Positions 8,873 to 18,179 of a stretch of DNA of 64,000 nt are shown here, piece after piece (within the stretch, counting starts at the first letter, position 1; every line of letters begins with the position of its first letter). This DNA is from a virus. The DNA is taken from positions 62,001-126,000 of IMG/VR virus record IMGVR_UViG_3300046535_002148; one strand, given 5' to 3'. The notes below the pieces were generated by a model. It searched no databases. It was not told where the DNA came from and was given only the letters and a program-made list of their open reading frames with translations. The translations under genes and the position numbers were made by a program.

Positions 8873-8933
8873 GCAGGGTCTGTCGACCCAGTTACCCGCT
8901 CAGTCAAGTTTCATCGTGAGCAAGCAGTCCGTA

Positions 8934-9911
8934 TCAGGGCGTGACCGAGCTGTCGACCAGGCGTCGTGCCTGCTCCGGGTGGTGCACCAGGCCACCGATG
9001 TCCTTGCGGCACCGGTAGTGGGTGTAGTCCACCGTGTTCTCGTCCCAGGACTTGACCTGCATGCCGCCGTACATCGCGAACCGGCCGACGTCGCCGCCGA
9101 AGATCCACAGTTCGTTGGCGGGGATGAAGCTCTCGCCGTCGTCGTCGGTGTAGTTGACGACCTGCTGGACGGTCGCGGCCTTGTAGACACCGAGGCGTCC
9201 ACGCGACCGGACCTCCGCCGTGGCCTCGGGGTCGAACCCGAGGTTGAAGTCGGAGATCTTGTCGACCATCGAGGCGCGCCCGATGATCGTGACCGGCACC
9301 GGCGCGGCACCGTTCGGCTTGATGGCGTCGCGGACCTCACGGAGCGCGGCGTCGACCTCGGGCTTGGACAGACCCGCCGTGGCCACGTAGTACGGGCTGG
9401 TGGAGGGGACGGCCATCTGCAGCATCTCGAAGATGCGGCGGTTGACCTCGGCCTCGAGGCGCATCTGGCCGAGTGAGACCAGGTCCTCCATCGCCGTCGC
9501 GAAGTTCATACGGAGCTTGTCCGTGTGCTCCGAGACGTGGAAACCGATGGTGTCGCGCGGGAGGGTCCAGTCCTCCTCGCGGATCTGGCTTTCCTCGATG
9601 TAGCCACCACGGGAGGTGTAGAACACCTTCATCCCGCGACGCTCGGTCAGCTGGAACCGGTCGAACTCACCGACGTTCTCGACGCGGAAGTACTTCGAGA
9701 ACTCGTTGGTGAAGGTGAACTGGTAGTCGAGGACGTTGCTGATGTCCTGGGCAACCTGGCGCTGCCAGTTGTGGTTGCTCCAGTTCTCGCGGGCCTCTTC
9801 GTTGAACTTCGCGCGCAGAGCGGCGAGCTCCTCGACCTTGCCCTTGTCCTGACCCCAGGGGTCAACGGACCCACGAGTGTTCATGAGCTGCGACGCAGTA
9901 GTCGTCGTCAT
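8934..9911 (-). CDS. Major capsid protein
   Basis: 325 aa, the expected size for a HK97-fold capsid subunit. The gene order (portal, protease, scaffold, head protein, capsid) supports this. The sequence has an N-terminal helical region (about 20-60), a long beta/alpha core, and a Pro/Gly-rich A-domain-like region near 195-280. A strong GGAAGG ribosome site precedes the ATG at 9911. Identity comes from context and length rather than a unique motif. Confidence 0.85.
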   Translation of the reverse strand: MTTTTASQLMNTRGSVDPWGQDKGKVEELAALRAKFNEEARENWSNHNWQRQVAQDISNVLDYQFTFTNEFSKYFRVENVGEFDRFQLTERRGMKVFYTSRGGYIEESQIREEDWTLPRDTIGFHVSEHTDKLRMNFATAMEDLVSLGQMRLEAEVNRRIFEMLQMAVPSTSPYYVATAGLSKPEVDAALREVRDAIKPNGAAPVPVTIIGRASMVDKISDFNLGFDPEATAEVRSRGRLGVYKAATVQQVVNYTDDDGESFIPANELWIFGGDVGRFAMYGGMQVKSWDENTVDYTHYRCRKDIGGLVHHPEQARRLVDSSVTP

Positions 9912-9929
9912 ATCGAGTGACCCCCTTCC

Positions 9930-10466
9930 TTACTTGTTGAGGACGACCTCGACACGGCCACCAGCCGCGTCGAACTCGACGACCTCACCGATCGAGGTGG
10001 CGGACTGCGGGTCGGCGACGTCGATGAACTTCGCGCCGTCCCAGGCAAGGCCCCGGCCAATGGCCACCGACGCGGTGGCGAACATGGTCACGGCCGGGAT
10101 GACGCGACCATCGCTGCGCGTCTGCGAGGGCGTGTTCCGGAACCAGACCTTCACGCCGGCACCGTTGGTGACGACGGAGAGTCGGCCGGGGATGCACTTG
10201 CCCCGCTCGAAGGAGTCGATCCGCATCGACTGGTAGATCGTGCGGTCCCAGACCTCTTCCTGCACGAGCAGGCCGCAGGTGTGCGGACGCGGCTTGGCGT
10301 TCGCGGCGGCGACCTTGAGGAAGTTCGGCGCGCTGGTGTCCTGCTCGACGAGCGTCCCGCACAGAAGGACGGGACCGCTTGCCGGAGTCCGGAGTCGGCC
10401 GTTCGAGTTGCGCATGGACTCGTCAGAGATGCGGAACCCGAAGTTCAGACCGTAATCGCTGGCCAT
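9930..10466 (-). CDS. Putative head decoration or stabilisation protein
   Basis: 178 aa. The ATG at 10,466 has a good GGAGG site; the longer frame upstream is shadow of the scaffold region. The protein is beta-rich with an IGRGLAWDG segment and sits between scaffold and capsid genes, where decoration or capsid-stabilising proteins are usually encoded. No specific family is recognised, so a minor head protein is the safest call. Confidence 0.65.
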   Translation of the reverse strand: MASDYGLNFGFRISDESMRNSNGRLRTPASGPVLLCGTLVEQDTSAPNFLKVAAANAKPRPHTCGLLVQEEVWDRTIYQSMRIDSFERGKCIPGRLSVVTNGAGVKVWFRNTPSQTRSDGRVIPAVTMFATASVAIGRGLAWDGAKFIDVADPQSATSIGEVVEFDAAGGRVEVVLNK

Positions 10467-10479
10467 TTCCCCTCCTTCC

Positions 10480-11229
10480 TTAGCGGTTGGCGGCGAGGAG
10501 CCGCATGAACGTGGTCTGGCCACCGGACGTGTCTGACGGGCCGTCACCAGCGCCCCGGAAGGCCGCGGTCTCACGCGCCGCCTTCTCGGACTTCTTGGCG
10601 TCGTCCTCGTCGTCGTCGGTCATGAAGGCCGGCTTCTCCTTGCCGTCCTTCTTGTCCTTCTTGACGGCACCGGCGGTCTCCTTGAGGTCGGCGATCGCCG
10701 CCTCGAAGGCCTCGGCCGACATCTCGGCCCAGCGCTGAATGCGCTCGTCGGTGAAGTACTTCTCGTCGAGACCGGCAAGTTCGGTCTTCGCCTTCTCTGC
10801 GCGCTCGGCGCGGAGCTTGGCGATCTCCTCCTTGCGGGCGACCTCGGCCTTGTGGCCGTCGAACTCCTTCTGGAGTTCCTCGGTGGCCTTCTCCGCAGCC
10901 GACTTCTCGGCCTCGACCTTGTCGATGCGAGAGAGCAGGTCCGCCTTCTCCGACTCCAGACCGTTGATCTGGTCCTGGAGTGCGGACTTCTCCGTCTCCA
11001 GCTTGTCCCTGTCCGCGTTGAGGGTGGCGGTCTGCCGCTTCACCTCTGCGTCGAGGACCGCCGCGTGCTCATTCGCGGTGTAAGTCCGCTCGTCGGGCAT
11101 GACGGCTTCTCCCTCCTTCGCAATTTCCGGGTCGACGGCCCGGCAGAAGGAGCAGGGAGCGTGCGAAGCGCCCTCCGGCTTGAGAGCCAGAAGGGCGTCG
11201 TGCGCTTCTTGTGCCGTCCGCGTCGCCAT
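10480..11229 (-). CDS. Scaffolding protein
   Basis: About 249 aa from ATG 11,229. An alternative ATG at 11,100 has a much stronger ribosome site (GGAGGGAG) and may be the main start. The extra 43 residues carry a CSFC pair. The core is a long heptad-rich coiled coil with repeated Glu/Lys/Ala (about residues 60-170), an acidic tail with DDDEDD, and a short basic C-terminus. This composition and the position just before the capsid gene are typical of scaffold proteins that guide procapsid assembly and are then removed. Confidence 0.8.
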   Translation of the reverse strand: MATRTAQEAHDALLALKPEGASHAPCSFCRAVDPEIAKEGEAVMPDERTYTANEHAAVLDAEVKRQTATLNADRDKLETEKSALQDQINGLESEKADLLSRIDKVEAEKSAAEKATEELQKEFDGHKAEVARKEEIAKLRAERAEKAKTELAGLDEKYFTDERIQRWAEMSAEAFEAAIADLKETAGAVKKDKKDGKEKPAFMTDDDEDDAKKSEKAARETAAFRGAGDGPSDTSGGQTTFMRLLAANR

Positions 11230-11276
11230 CTCGATGTGGGGCATCGGCGATCGCGGAGATCTCTGAAATTTGCCCC

Positions 11277-12530
11277 TCAGGCAGAAGCGATGACTGCCGC
11301 CATGAGGTTCTGCCACTCCTCGGGGGACATCCCGTTCGCGGCCTCGAATGTGCTTTCCGCGGCCTGCTCGGCCTGCTTCATGACAACGGCGTCGGCATGT
11401 GCCCAGCCCGGTCGTGCGGGCGGGAGAATCAGTGCCGACCCGAGGAACGTGGGGTTGTTGAAATGACGCACGGAGGACCGTTCACGGATGTGGTCGCAGC
11501 CGGCGCCCTTCACCATGTCCATGTAGCCGACGGATTCCCCGCAGCCGCTCTCCCCGGCGCAGGTGACGGTCTCGGAGATGCACTCCATGGACTGCCAGAC
11601 CTTGCCCCATTCCGAGGCCTGCTCGACGAGCTGGGCCTCCTGGGGGTAGAGCCAGGTCCACATCGCCGACTGGGTGCGGATGTAGGGGAACTTCCGTCCG
11701 CCGTCGTCAGCCTTCTCCTGCGGGTAGACCATCTGGGCGCCGACGATGGTGCCGACGACCGACCGGGCCTCGTGCAGCCAGTTGAGCGGACCGTTGAGCA
11801 CTGAGGGCTGCCCGAACTCCAGATCCGCGGTGCTCCACAGGGCGCCGTTGCGGTTGGGCTCCTCGGAGCCGACCAACGCACCCTCGATCCAGAGGTAGTG
11901 CGGGTTGTCGGCCCGTCCGACGTTCTCCACGGGCGCGGCGAGCAGGGTCTTGCCGGCGACCTGGAGGACGACGGGCTGGGTGGTCGAGGTGTCGGGGGTG
12001 GCGTTGACGACGAGCCGCGCGGCTTCCTTGATGGCGGGCAGGTGGACGCCGTCGATGTTGAACACGACGGTGGTGCCCTCCGCGGCCTTCTCGTTCTTGC
12101 CGACGATCCCCTTGGCCCAGGCCGCACCGGCATCCCCGCCCCAGGCGAGCCAGGCCACGTAGCCGGGGGTCTCCTTGCCGGCGTCGCTCCAGCCGTTCTT
12201 CTTGTCCCCGGCGTGGCGGCTGAAGAACGAGTGCATCCGGCGGATCGTGGCCAGAGATACCGCAGTGCCGGCGGCGAGCTGCTTGGCCCGGGCGCGGCCG
12301 ACGTCGGTGAACCCGCCTCCGGCCTTGCCGTCGGCGATCAGCTGCAGCGCACGCCTGGCGGCGCTGCGCACTCCCTCGGGCGGGCTGTAGGTGTCCTCGG
12401 CCTCTTCCGGCAGGACGAGCGCGTCCTCGTCATCGGCGTAGGCGAGCAGTACGTCCATCGCCTGCTCGACGTTGCGCTGCTCGCCGAACTGCTTGGCCTT
12501 CTCGATGAGCTCGTCCCAGTAACCAGTCAT
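11277..12530 (-). CDS. Capsid maturation protease-like protein
   Basis: 417 aa, overlapping the portal stop by four bases. Residues about 52-140 contain the GVRSAARRAL, FTDVGRARAKQLA and GDAGAAWA motifs that mark actinophage prohead protease proteins. The C-terminal two thirds would be the protease/virion portion; I cannot point to a certain Ser/His pair. Position between portal and scaffold fits a maturation protease. Confidence 0.72.
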   Translation of the reverse strand: MTGYWDELIEKAKQFGEQRNVEQAMDVLLAYADDEDALVLPEEAEDTYSPPEGVRSAARRALQLIADGKAGGGFTDVGRARAKQLAAGTAVSLATIRRMHSFFSRHAGDKKNGWSDAGKETPGYVAWLAWGGDAGAAWAKGIVGKNEKAAEGTTVVFNIDGVHLPAIKEAARLVVNATPDTSTTQPVVLQVAGKTLLAAPVENVGRADNPHYLWIEGALVGSEEPNRNGALWSTADLEFGQPSVLNGPLNWLHEARSVVGTIVGAQMVYPQEKADDGGRKFPYIRTQSAMWTWLYPQEAQLVEQASEWGKVWQSMECISETVTCAGESGCGESVGYMDMVKGAGCDHIRERSSVRHFNNPTFLGSALILPPARPGWAHADAVVMKQAEQAAESTFEAANGMSPEEWQNLMAAVIASA

Positions 12531-14305
12531 GCCTGGTCCATCGACTCGTCGTCGTCGTTCGTGGACTCCGAGGCCTTCGTGCTGGGGTTACCGCCCGGCC
12601 CGCGCGGCGCGGCCTTCTTCGCCGGGTTGTTCGCGGTCCTGCCGCCACCGACAGGTCGCCCACCGCGCGCGCCCGAGACGCCCGGGGGTTCTCCGGTGTT
12701 GTTGGGTCCGGGCTTCTGCGCTGCCGGCTTGGCCGGGGTGGCGGGCGGGGGCTTCTCCTCCGGCTGTTTGCCCTCACCGGTCGGACCACCGGGCATCTGA
12801 CCCGGCATCAGGACGGTCTTGAAGACGTCGTCGTAGAACTCCCCTTCGACCTCCAGGCGCATGGCCTCGGTGGCCTGGTCGAGGCCGAAGTACTCGAGGA
12901 TCGTCTCCCGGGAGAGCTCGCGGGATGCGCGCAACGACAGCAGGCCCTGGATCTGGGACTGGTCGAAGGCCAGGGAGATGTTGCGGGGGGTGAAGACCAG
13001 GCTCGGTTCGGCGGTGAAGACGTCGGCGTTCTTCGGGTGCTGGCAGATCGCGTGGGCGATCTCGCGCTCGATGGTCCGCGAGAGCATGTGCCGGCGGTTG
13101 TCCATGACGCGGGCGACGATCTCGCTGATGGTCACCTGGGTCTCGTTGCGCTGGCCGCGGCCACCGACGGTCAGGGTGCCGAGCAGGCGGGACAGGATCT
13201 GGTTGTTGATGACCTCGTACTTGTCCGGCTGCAGAGTGAGGTCTGTTTTGGGCGCGACGATGTCGATGTTGAGGCGGTGGTCGGCGATGATGACCGGCGT
13301 GCGGGCGATGACGCTGTAGTTGTCGCGGAGGTTCTGCAGCTCCTCCGGCCGGGCGGGCATCTTGTCGTCGCCCTTGCGCACCAACAGGATGTAGTTGGCG
13401 TTGCCGATCAGGGCCGCGCGGTCGGACTGCATCAGCTGGGTCTTCATGTCCAGCAGCTGGAAGCAGCTCTTGAGGCGCGGTTCGGGGAACGGCTCGTAGT
13501 CCGCCTTGGTCGCGGTGTGCCGGAAGACCCACTCGGGGTCCATCATCAGCAGGTTGTTGACGTCGACGTTCCAGGTGACGAGCTTGCGGACGTCCTCCGG
13601 CGGCGGGGTGTAGGTGCCGGTGAAGAACGCGATCATCAGCGGGTCGTCGATCTGCTTCTCGAAGGCCCGCTGGTAGTACCCGACCTCCTCGGTGTTGGAG
13701 GCCCAGCACAGCCGGTCCCCACCAAGGGGTCCGAGGTCGACAGGGATGCAGCGCGCGGGGTTCAGCGTGCGCAGCGCGATCGGGCACCAGATGCGGAAGG
13801 TGCGCTTGCGGCGGTTGCCGCCCTTGGTCTTTCCGCGGACGGTGTAGGTCTTCCAACCCCAGATCTTGGCCACGACGGTCTGGGAGATCGTGAACTCCTC
13901 GCGCCACATGGAGCGCACGACCTGGTCGAGGTTGACGTCGCGGGACCACTGGTTGAAGACGTCGGCCTCGTCGCCCTCCTCGGACTCCCACTTCAGTCCC
14001 TGGAAAGCGATGGCCTCGGTGATCTCGGAGACGCCGGAGACGATGGAGTCGTACTTGAGGGCGTGCCGGGCTGCGCGCATCTCGTCGTAAGGGTTGTCCG
14101 GGGGGACGTAGGCGCCCTTGTCGAACATGTTCGAGCGGCTGGTCGCGGCGCGGGCGTTGTCGACCCAACGGGAGAGCTGGGACGCCAGTTGGCGGACCTC
14201 CGCGTTCTCGGTGATCGCGGCCGAGGAGATCTCGGTGGTGTTCCACATCTGCATCGGGCGCCCGGCGACGGGCAGGTCGGAGACGACCTCGATCGGCTCA
14301 GCCAC
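12527..14305 (-). CDS. Portal protein
   Basis: 592 aa. The central body is the typical alpha/beta portal core with conserved aromatic and Asn-rich segments. The C-terminal 110 residues are low-complexity Pro/Gly/Ala/Lys, probably disordered inside the capsid. It lies downstream of the terminase and sigma genes and upstream of the protease. Portal dodecamers form the DNA entry channel at one capsid vertex. Length, order and composition agree. Confidence 0.87.
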   Translation of the reverse strand: MAEPIEVVSDLPVAGRPMQMWNTTEISSAAITENAEVRQLASQLSRWVDNARAATSRSNMFDKGAYVPPDNPYDEMRAARHALKYDSIVSGVSEITEAIAFQGLKWESEEGDEADVFNQWSRDVNLDQVVRSMWREEFTISQTVVAKIWGWKTYTVRGKTKGGNRRKRTFRIWCPIALRTLNPARCIPVDLGPLGGDRLCWASNTEEVGYYQRAFEKQIDDPLMIAFFTGTYTPPPEDVRKLVTWNVDVNNLLMMDPEWVFRHTATKADYEPFPEPRLKSCFQLLDMKTQLMQSDRAALIGNANYILLVRKGDDKMPARPEELQNLRDNYSVIARTPVIIADHRLNIDIVAPKTDLTLQPDKYEVINNQILSRLLGTLTVGGRGQRNETQVTISEIVARVMDNRRHMLSRTIEREIAHAICQHPKNADVFTAEPSLVFTPRNISLAFDQSQIQGLLSLRASRELSRETILEYFGLDQATEAMRLEVEGEFYDDVFKTVLMPGQMPGGPTGEGKQPEEKPPPATPAKPAAQKPGPNNTGEPPGVSGARGGRPVGGGRTANNPAKKAAPRGPGGNPSTKASESTNDDDESMDQA

Positions 14306-14672
14306 GGCTCATGTCCAAGTCCTGGCGACGGACCTCGAGCATCCGCGAGGCGGTCTTCCACTGCCGGTCGCACTCGGCGAGGGCCCGCTCGGCCTCCTGG
14401 GTGCGGACCTGCTTCCACTCGCGCCGGCCTTCGACGCGGAACAGGTGCACGCACATCTCGCTCAGGCGTGCGCTGATCGCGGAGAGGGTGAGCATCGCCT
14501 GGTCGGGCTCCATGGCCCAGAGCTCACGCAGGCGGCTCAGGCAGTAGTCGATCTCGGCCTGGACCTTGTCCTTGCTCTCCAGCACCCCTGACGAGAGATT
14601 CGCCGCGACGTCGGGGACCAGGTCGGCGACGAACCCCGCCCGGCTGGTCCCCTCGACGGTGAACGTGCCCAC
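14298..14672 (-). CDS. Hypothetical helical protein upstream of portal (124 aa)
   Basis: The gene starts at GTG 14,672 with GGAGGG upstream and overlaps the portal start by eight bases. The product is almost entirely helical with alternating charged residues and several Trp/Arg clusters. It may be a small coiled-coil head-assembly factor. A 7-bp hairpin (CCAGAAC/GTTCTGG) lies just before its ribosome site. No family is recognised. Confidence 0.65.
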   Translation of the reverse strand: MGTFTVEGTSRAGFVADLVPDVAANLSSGVLESKDKVQAEIDYCLSRLRELWAMEPDQAMLTLSAISARLSEMCVHLFRVEGRREWKQVRTQEAERALAECDRQWKTASRMLEVRRQDLDMSRG

Positions 14673-14737
14673 ATGCCCTCCAGAACTCGGTTCTGGTGGG
14701 CCGCATCGTCGTTTTGGTCCGAGGAACTAAAAAATCC

Positions 14738-14905
14738 CTATCCGAAGGCGATCCCGCCGCCTGGCCACTCCTCGCCGTAGGGGTTTGCGCCGACGATGCC
14801 GTCGTTCTTCGCGGTGGCGACCGCGCCCTCGAACCAGGCCCGGAACAGCTGGTCGCGGATGTTGCTCTGGCAGTAGGGGCAGCAGTCCTTCGCGGGGTCG
14901 AGCAC
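14738..14905 (-). CDS. Small zinc-motif protein (55 aa)
   Basis: The chosen start is GTG 14,905, preceded by AGGAG at good spacing. The product has a CCPYC motif near the N-terminus and a glycine-rich acidic tail. A single Cys pair cannot form a full zinc site unless it dimerises. It sits between the sigma factor and the gene before portal. Function is unknown. Confidence 0.6.
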   Translation of the reverse strand: MLDPAKDCCPYCQSNIRDQLFRAWFEGAVATAKNDGIVGANPYGEEWPGGGIAFG

Positions 14906-14912
14906 GGTGCTC

Positions 14913-15671
14913 CTAGATCGGGGTGCGGGCCAGCGCGAGCATGGCCTGGGCGTAGAGCTGACACACGCGGGACTCGGTGACATTCAGGGCCTCGGCGACG
15001 ACGCCGAAGCTGCAGCCGTCGTAGTGGTGAAGGGTCACGACGATGCGCAGGTTCTCGGCGAGCTTGCCGATGGCGTGGGCGAACAGGACCTTGGCCTCGG
15101 CGATGACCGCAGCGGTTTCCGGGGACTCTGCGCGCTGGTCGTCGATGAGCTCGGCCAGCGGGAGGCGGTCGCCCTTGCGGCCGACGGAGACCTCTTCGTC
15201 CAGCGGGTGGAAGTTGGCCGCGGAGACGTCGCGGGCGATGTCGGAGACCTCTTGCTCGCTGATCTCCAGGGCGCGGGCGAGCTCGCCGCGGTTGGGGGGC
15301 CTGCCGAGTTCGGCCTCCAGGCGCAGGAACGCGCCGTCGATCTCCCGTGCCCGGGCACGCACCGAGCGGGGCACCCAGTCCACGGCGCGCAGGCCGTCGA
15401 CGATCGCACCGCGGATGCGGGTCATGCTGTAGGTCTGGAACTTGATGCCGCGCTCGGGCTCGTAGCGCTCGATCGCATCGAGCAGCCCGAGGTTGCCCCA
15501 GCTGACCAGGTCGTCGCGGTCGACGTGCCCGGGGATGTTGCCGGCGACCATGCGGGCGACGTAGTTGACCAGCGGCTGGTAGTGGCGGGCGATCAGTTCC
15601 CGCAGCGCGGGATCGCCGACCTCCTTGTACCGCGCCCAGATCTCCGGGTCGACGGCTTCCATCATCGACAT
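14913..15671 (-). CDS. FliA/WhiG-type sigma factor
   Basis: 252 aa with a complete sigma-70 family architecture of the group 3 (sigma-28) type. Region 2 is near residues 25-95 (HYQPLVNYVAR, DDLVSWGNLGLLDAIERY, FQTYSMTRIRGAIVDGLR). Region 3 is near 100-150. Region 4, a helix-turn-helix, is near 200-245 (SFGVVAEALNVTESRVCQLYAQA). The RIRGAIVDGLR and DW.PRSVR segments are typical of WhiG and FliA. It overlaps the terminase start and probably redirects host RNA polymerase, either to late phage promoters or to host developmental genes. Confidence 0.92.
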   Translation of the reverse strand: MSMMEAVDPEIWARYKEVGDPALRELIARHYQPLVNYVARMVAGNIPGHVDRDDLVSWGNLGLLDAIERYEPERGIKFQTYSMTRIRGAIVDGLRAVDWVPRSVRARAREIDGAFLRLEAELGRPPNRGELARALEISEQEVSDIARDVSAANFHPLDEEVSVGRKGDRLPLAELIDDQRAESPETAAVIAEAKVLFAHAIGKLAENLRIVVTLHHYDGCSFGVVAEALNVTESRVCQLYAQAMLALARTPI

Positions 15672-17341
15672 CAGACGAACAGGTCCAGGATCGGACCGCC
15701 GTCGTCGGGGCCCTCGATGATCTTCTGGATCGGCGGGATGAACTTGGCCGCGGTGACCATCTTCAAGGCGTCGAGGGTGTGGAAGGAGCCGCCGCCGAAG
15801 ACCCGCCGGGTGCCGTAGGGCGAGCCGTTGTCCTTCTGCACCGTGTAGGTCTGGCCCTGCATCTCCATGATGATCTCGTTGTCGAAGGGCAGCTTGATCT
15901 TCTGCAGGTCGACGTAGTCGTTACGCAGCCAGTCGGTGGAGGCCTCGACGACGTTGCGCATGATGGCGAGGTCGGCCCGGGACTCGCCGTACTTCAGCTC
16001 ACGGTCCTCGAACCCGACCGGGTAGTTCTTGCTGAAGTTGTAGCCGTGGATGCGCGTCCCGATCCCCTCGTAGCGCGACAGCTGGTCGACCAAGGGGAAC
16101 CCGACGCCGGTCTGGTCGATGCCGAAGCTGACCAGGCTGTCGCCGTAGTGCCGGAACAACAGCTCGACGACGAACATCTGGTCGTCGATGTTGATGCGCT
16201 GCAGGTGGACACGGGTCAGGACATGCAGCTCGTCGGAGCCCTTGACCTGCCCGACGATGATGATCTCGCTGGGGTGATTGGTGACGCCGACGTCCATGCC
16301 GCCGTAGAAGGCCTCGTACCCGTGCGGGGCGCCGACCTCCTTGCGGTTGCGGTGCTGGCTCCAGCCGCTGATGTGCTCACCGGGCAGGTGGATCATGTTG
16401 CGGATCGCTTCCTGCCGACGGTCCGCCTCCTTGGGCAACTGCTCGACGATGATCGGGACGCGGGTGTAGACCTCGCTGTTGTAGCGCGAGGACTCCTCGA
16501 GGTCGATGCAGGCGTTGAGCTTGGCCAGTACGAAGACCACGCTGCTGGCGTCGCCGTGCTCGCCGTAGATGTTGCGCTTGTAGTTGATGTGCTGCCGCGA
16601 CCCGCCGAGCTGCTTGATCTTCTCCCGGCGCTCCTGCTCCGACCAGTGCGGGCGCATCATCGCCATGGGCCGGTGGACGGTCCAGGTCACGTCGGCGCTG
16701 GACTTCGAGCCCTCGGTGATCTCGAAGAAGTTGTCACGCACGCCCTTGGGCACGCCGTGGCAGCGCCAGGTGGCGCCGGGCAGGCCGCGGTTGAGGGTGT
16801 CGACGATCTCGGTCCAGCCTGCGGTCGGGTAGTCCTGGGCCTCGTCGAGCTCGATGGAGATGACGTGCTGGCCCTTGACGCCCTTGCCGTCCTTGTTGGG
16901 CAGGCGGGAGACGATCATCGTGCCGTTCTTGAACTTGGTCTGCCAGTGCGGCTGGCGGTTCATGCCGTTGCCCTTGCCGGCGGGCAACATCTCCCGCAGG
17001 ATCCGGGTGCTCAGCAGTCGACCTTCGATCGCGTCGGTGAGCGGCCGGAGGTGGTTCAGTTCCGGGGCGGTGACCAGCATCTTCTGGCCGCTGTAGGTGA
17101 ACGGGAACGAGCAGGACCGCATGGTGATCGACACGGTCTTGCCGGTGGCACGGGCGCCCTGGTCGACCTGGTGGCTGTCGCTGCACCGGTACCAGGAGTG
17201 CTGGAAGGGCCAGGCGCGGTAGCACCCGGAGTCGGTCTCCGGGTCGTACCAGGAGAACTCGGCGAGGTCGAGACCGCTGGGGTCGGTGAGCAGCGCCCAC
17301 AGGTACAGCTCTTCTTCTGACGGCATCGTGATCGCGCTCAA
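15671..17341 (-). CDS. Terminase large subunit
   Basis: 556 aa from TTG 17,341, which overlaps the upstream stop and has a GGGAG site; ATG 17,326 is the alternative. The ATPase shows Walker A GARATGKT at residues 62-69 and Walker B with catalytic Glu in ELDEAQD at about 164-170. A nuclease domain begins near residue 348 with GMDVG, whose Asp is a metal ligand. The protein pumps DNA into the capsid through the portal. The gene heads the head-assembly operon. Confidence 0.93.
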   Translation of the reverse strand: MSAITMPSEEELYLWALLTDPSGLDLAEFSWYDPETDSGCYRAWPFQHSWYRCSDSHQVDQGARATGKTVSITMRSCSFPFTYSGQKMLVTAPELNHLRPLTDAIEGRLLSTRILREMLPAGKGNGMNRQPHWQTKFKNGTMIVSRLPNKDGKGVKGQHVISIELDEAQDYPTAGWTEIVDTLNRGLPGATWRCHGVPKGVRDNFFEITEGSKSSADVTWTVHRPMAMMRPHWSEQERREKIKQLGGSRQHINYKRNIYGEHGDASSVVFVLAKLNACIDLEESSRYNSEVYTRVPIIVEQLPKEADRRQEAIRNMIHLPGEHISGWSQHRNRKEVGAPHGYEAFYGGMDVGVTNHPSEIIIVGQVKGSDELHVLTRVHLQRINIDDQMFVVELLFRHYGDSLVSFGIDQTGVGFPLVDQLSRYEGIGTRIHGYNFSKNYPVGFEDRELKYGESRADLAIMRNVVEASTDWLRNDYVDLQKIKLPFDNEIIMEMQGQTYTVQKDNGSPYGTRRVFGGGSFHTLDALKMVTAAKFIPPIQKIIEGPDDGGPILDLFV

Positions 17342-17589
17342 GGACGCACTCCCGAGAAAGGACGGACGTTGCCGAGCTCGCGCATGAACCCGAGGTAGGC
17401 CATGAGGTCCTTGGCGCCGTGGCGCCGGGCGAAGCCGGGGACGATGACGTACTCGCAGTCGTGGTAGCCGCGGATGCGAGCGATCGAGTCGACGTAGATC
17501 CACTGCTGCCTGCACAGGCCGCGGTTCTCGGCCCAGTACTGGGCGGCGTACCAGCTGTGGGCGAAGACCAGGACGGGCTGGCGCTTCAC
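17338..17589 (-). CDS. Hypothetical protein (83 aa)
   Basis: A short alpha/beta protein with an N-terminal strand VLVFAHSWYAAQYW and a second strand YVIVPGF, possibly a small Rossmann-like fragment. It overlaps its neighbours by four bases on both sides, so it is firmly inside the terminase operon. I do not recognise it. Confidence 0.7.
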   Translation of the reverse strand: MKRQPVLVFAHSWYAAQYWAENRGLCRQQWIYVDSIARIRGYHDCEYVIVPGFARRHGAKDLMAYLGFMRELGNVRPFSGVRP

Positions 17590-18179
17590 GCGTCGCGCTC
17601 CCGCAGTCGCATGAAGTCCCGCAGGACGATGCTGGACATCTGGGGGTTCTCGCTGAGCACGTGGCCGACGAGTTCGGCGAGGAACAGGGCCCGGTACTCG
17701 AGGAAGTAGCCGGGCGAGACCTTCGCGTGCTCCGCGATCCGCTCCATGATCGCCATGTCCGGGCGGTACGGGATGACCTCGCCGGCGCGCTTGATCTGCT
17801 CCCCGGCCAGGAGCTTGGACAGGGTGCCCTGGCTGATGCCGGACTTCAGGGCGAACTGGCGTTGGGACCGTTCGCCGAGCAGCTTGCGGAACGCTTCGGG
17901 GAACGGGTCCATGGAGAACCGCGTCGGGAAGACGGTCTCCAGGACGACGTCCAGGCTGGCGAAGCGGGGTGGGCGCCGTCCGGTGCCGTTCTTGCGGGCG
18001 CCGCTGTTGCGGTCCTGGTCGTCCTTGACGGCGTTGAAGGCGTCACCGAGCAGCTTGCCCAGGGTGGCCATCCCGGCCGGTCCGTCGAAGTGGCGGATCC
18101 ACTCCCCCGCGCTGATGTCCGCGCAGTGCGGGTACAGCGCTTTCGCGTTGGCGTAGTCAGCTCGTGGGATAGGACTCAC
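17586..18179 (-). CDS. HTH DNA-binding protein near terminase
   Basis: 197 aa. Residues about 100-130 form a helix-turn-helix of the XRE type (RSQRQFALKSGISQGTLSKLLAGEQ). The rest is helical. It may be a transcription regulator of the virion operon or a packaging-site recognition protein, since the location between the small and large terminase candidates allows both. The motif is clear; the role is inferred. Confidence 0.72.
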   Translation of the reverse strand: MSPIPRADYANAKALYPHCADISAGEWIRHFDGPAGMATLGKLLGDAFNAVKDDQDRNSGARKNGTGRRPPRFASLDVVLETVFPTRFSMDPFPEAFRKLLGERSQRQFALKSGISQGTLSKLLAGEQIKRAGEVIPYRPDMAIMERIAEHAKVSPGYFLEYRALFLAELVGHVLSENPQMSSIVLRDFMRLRERDA

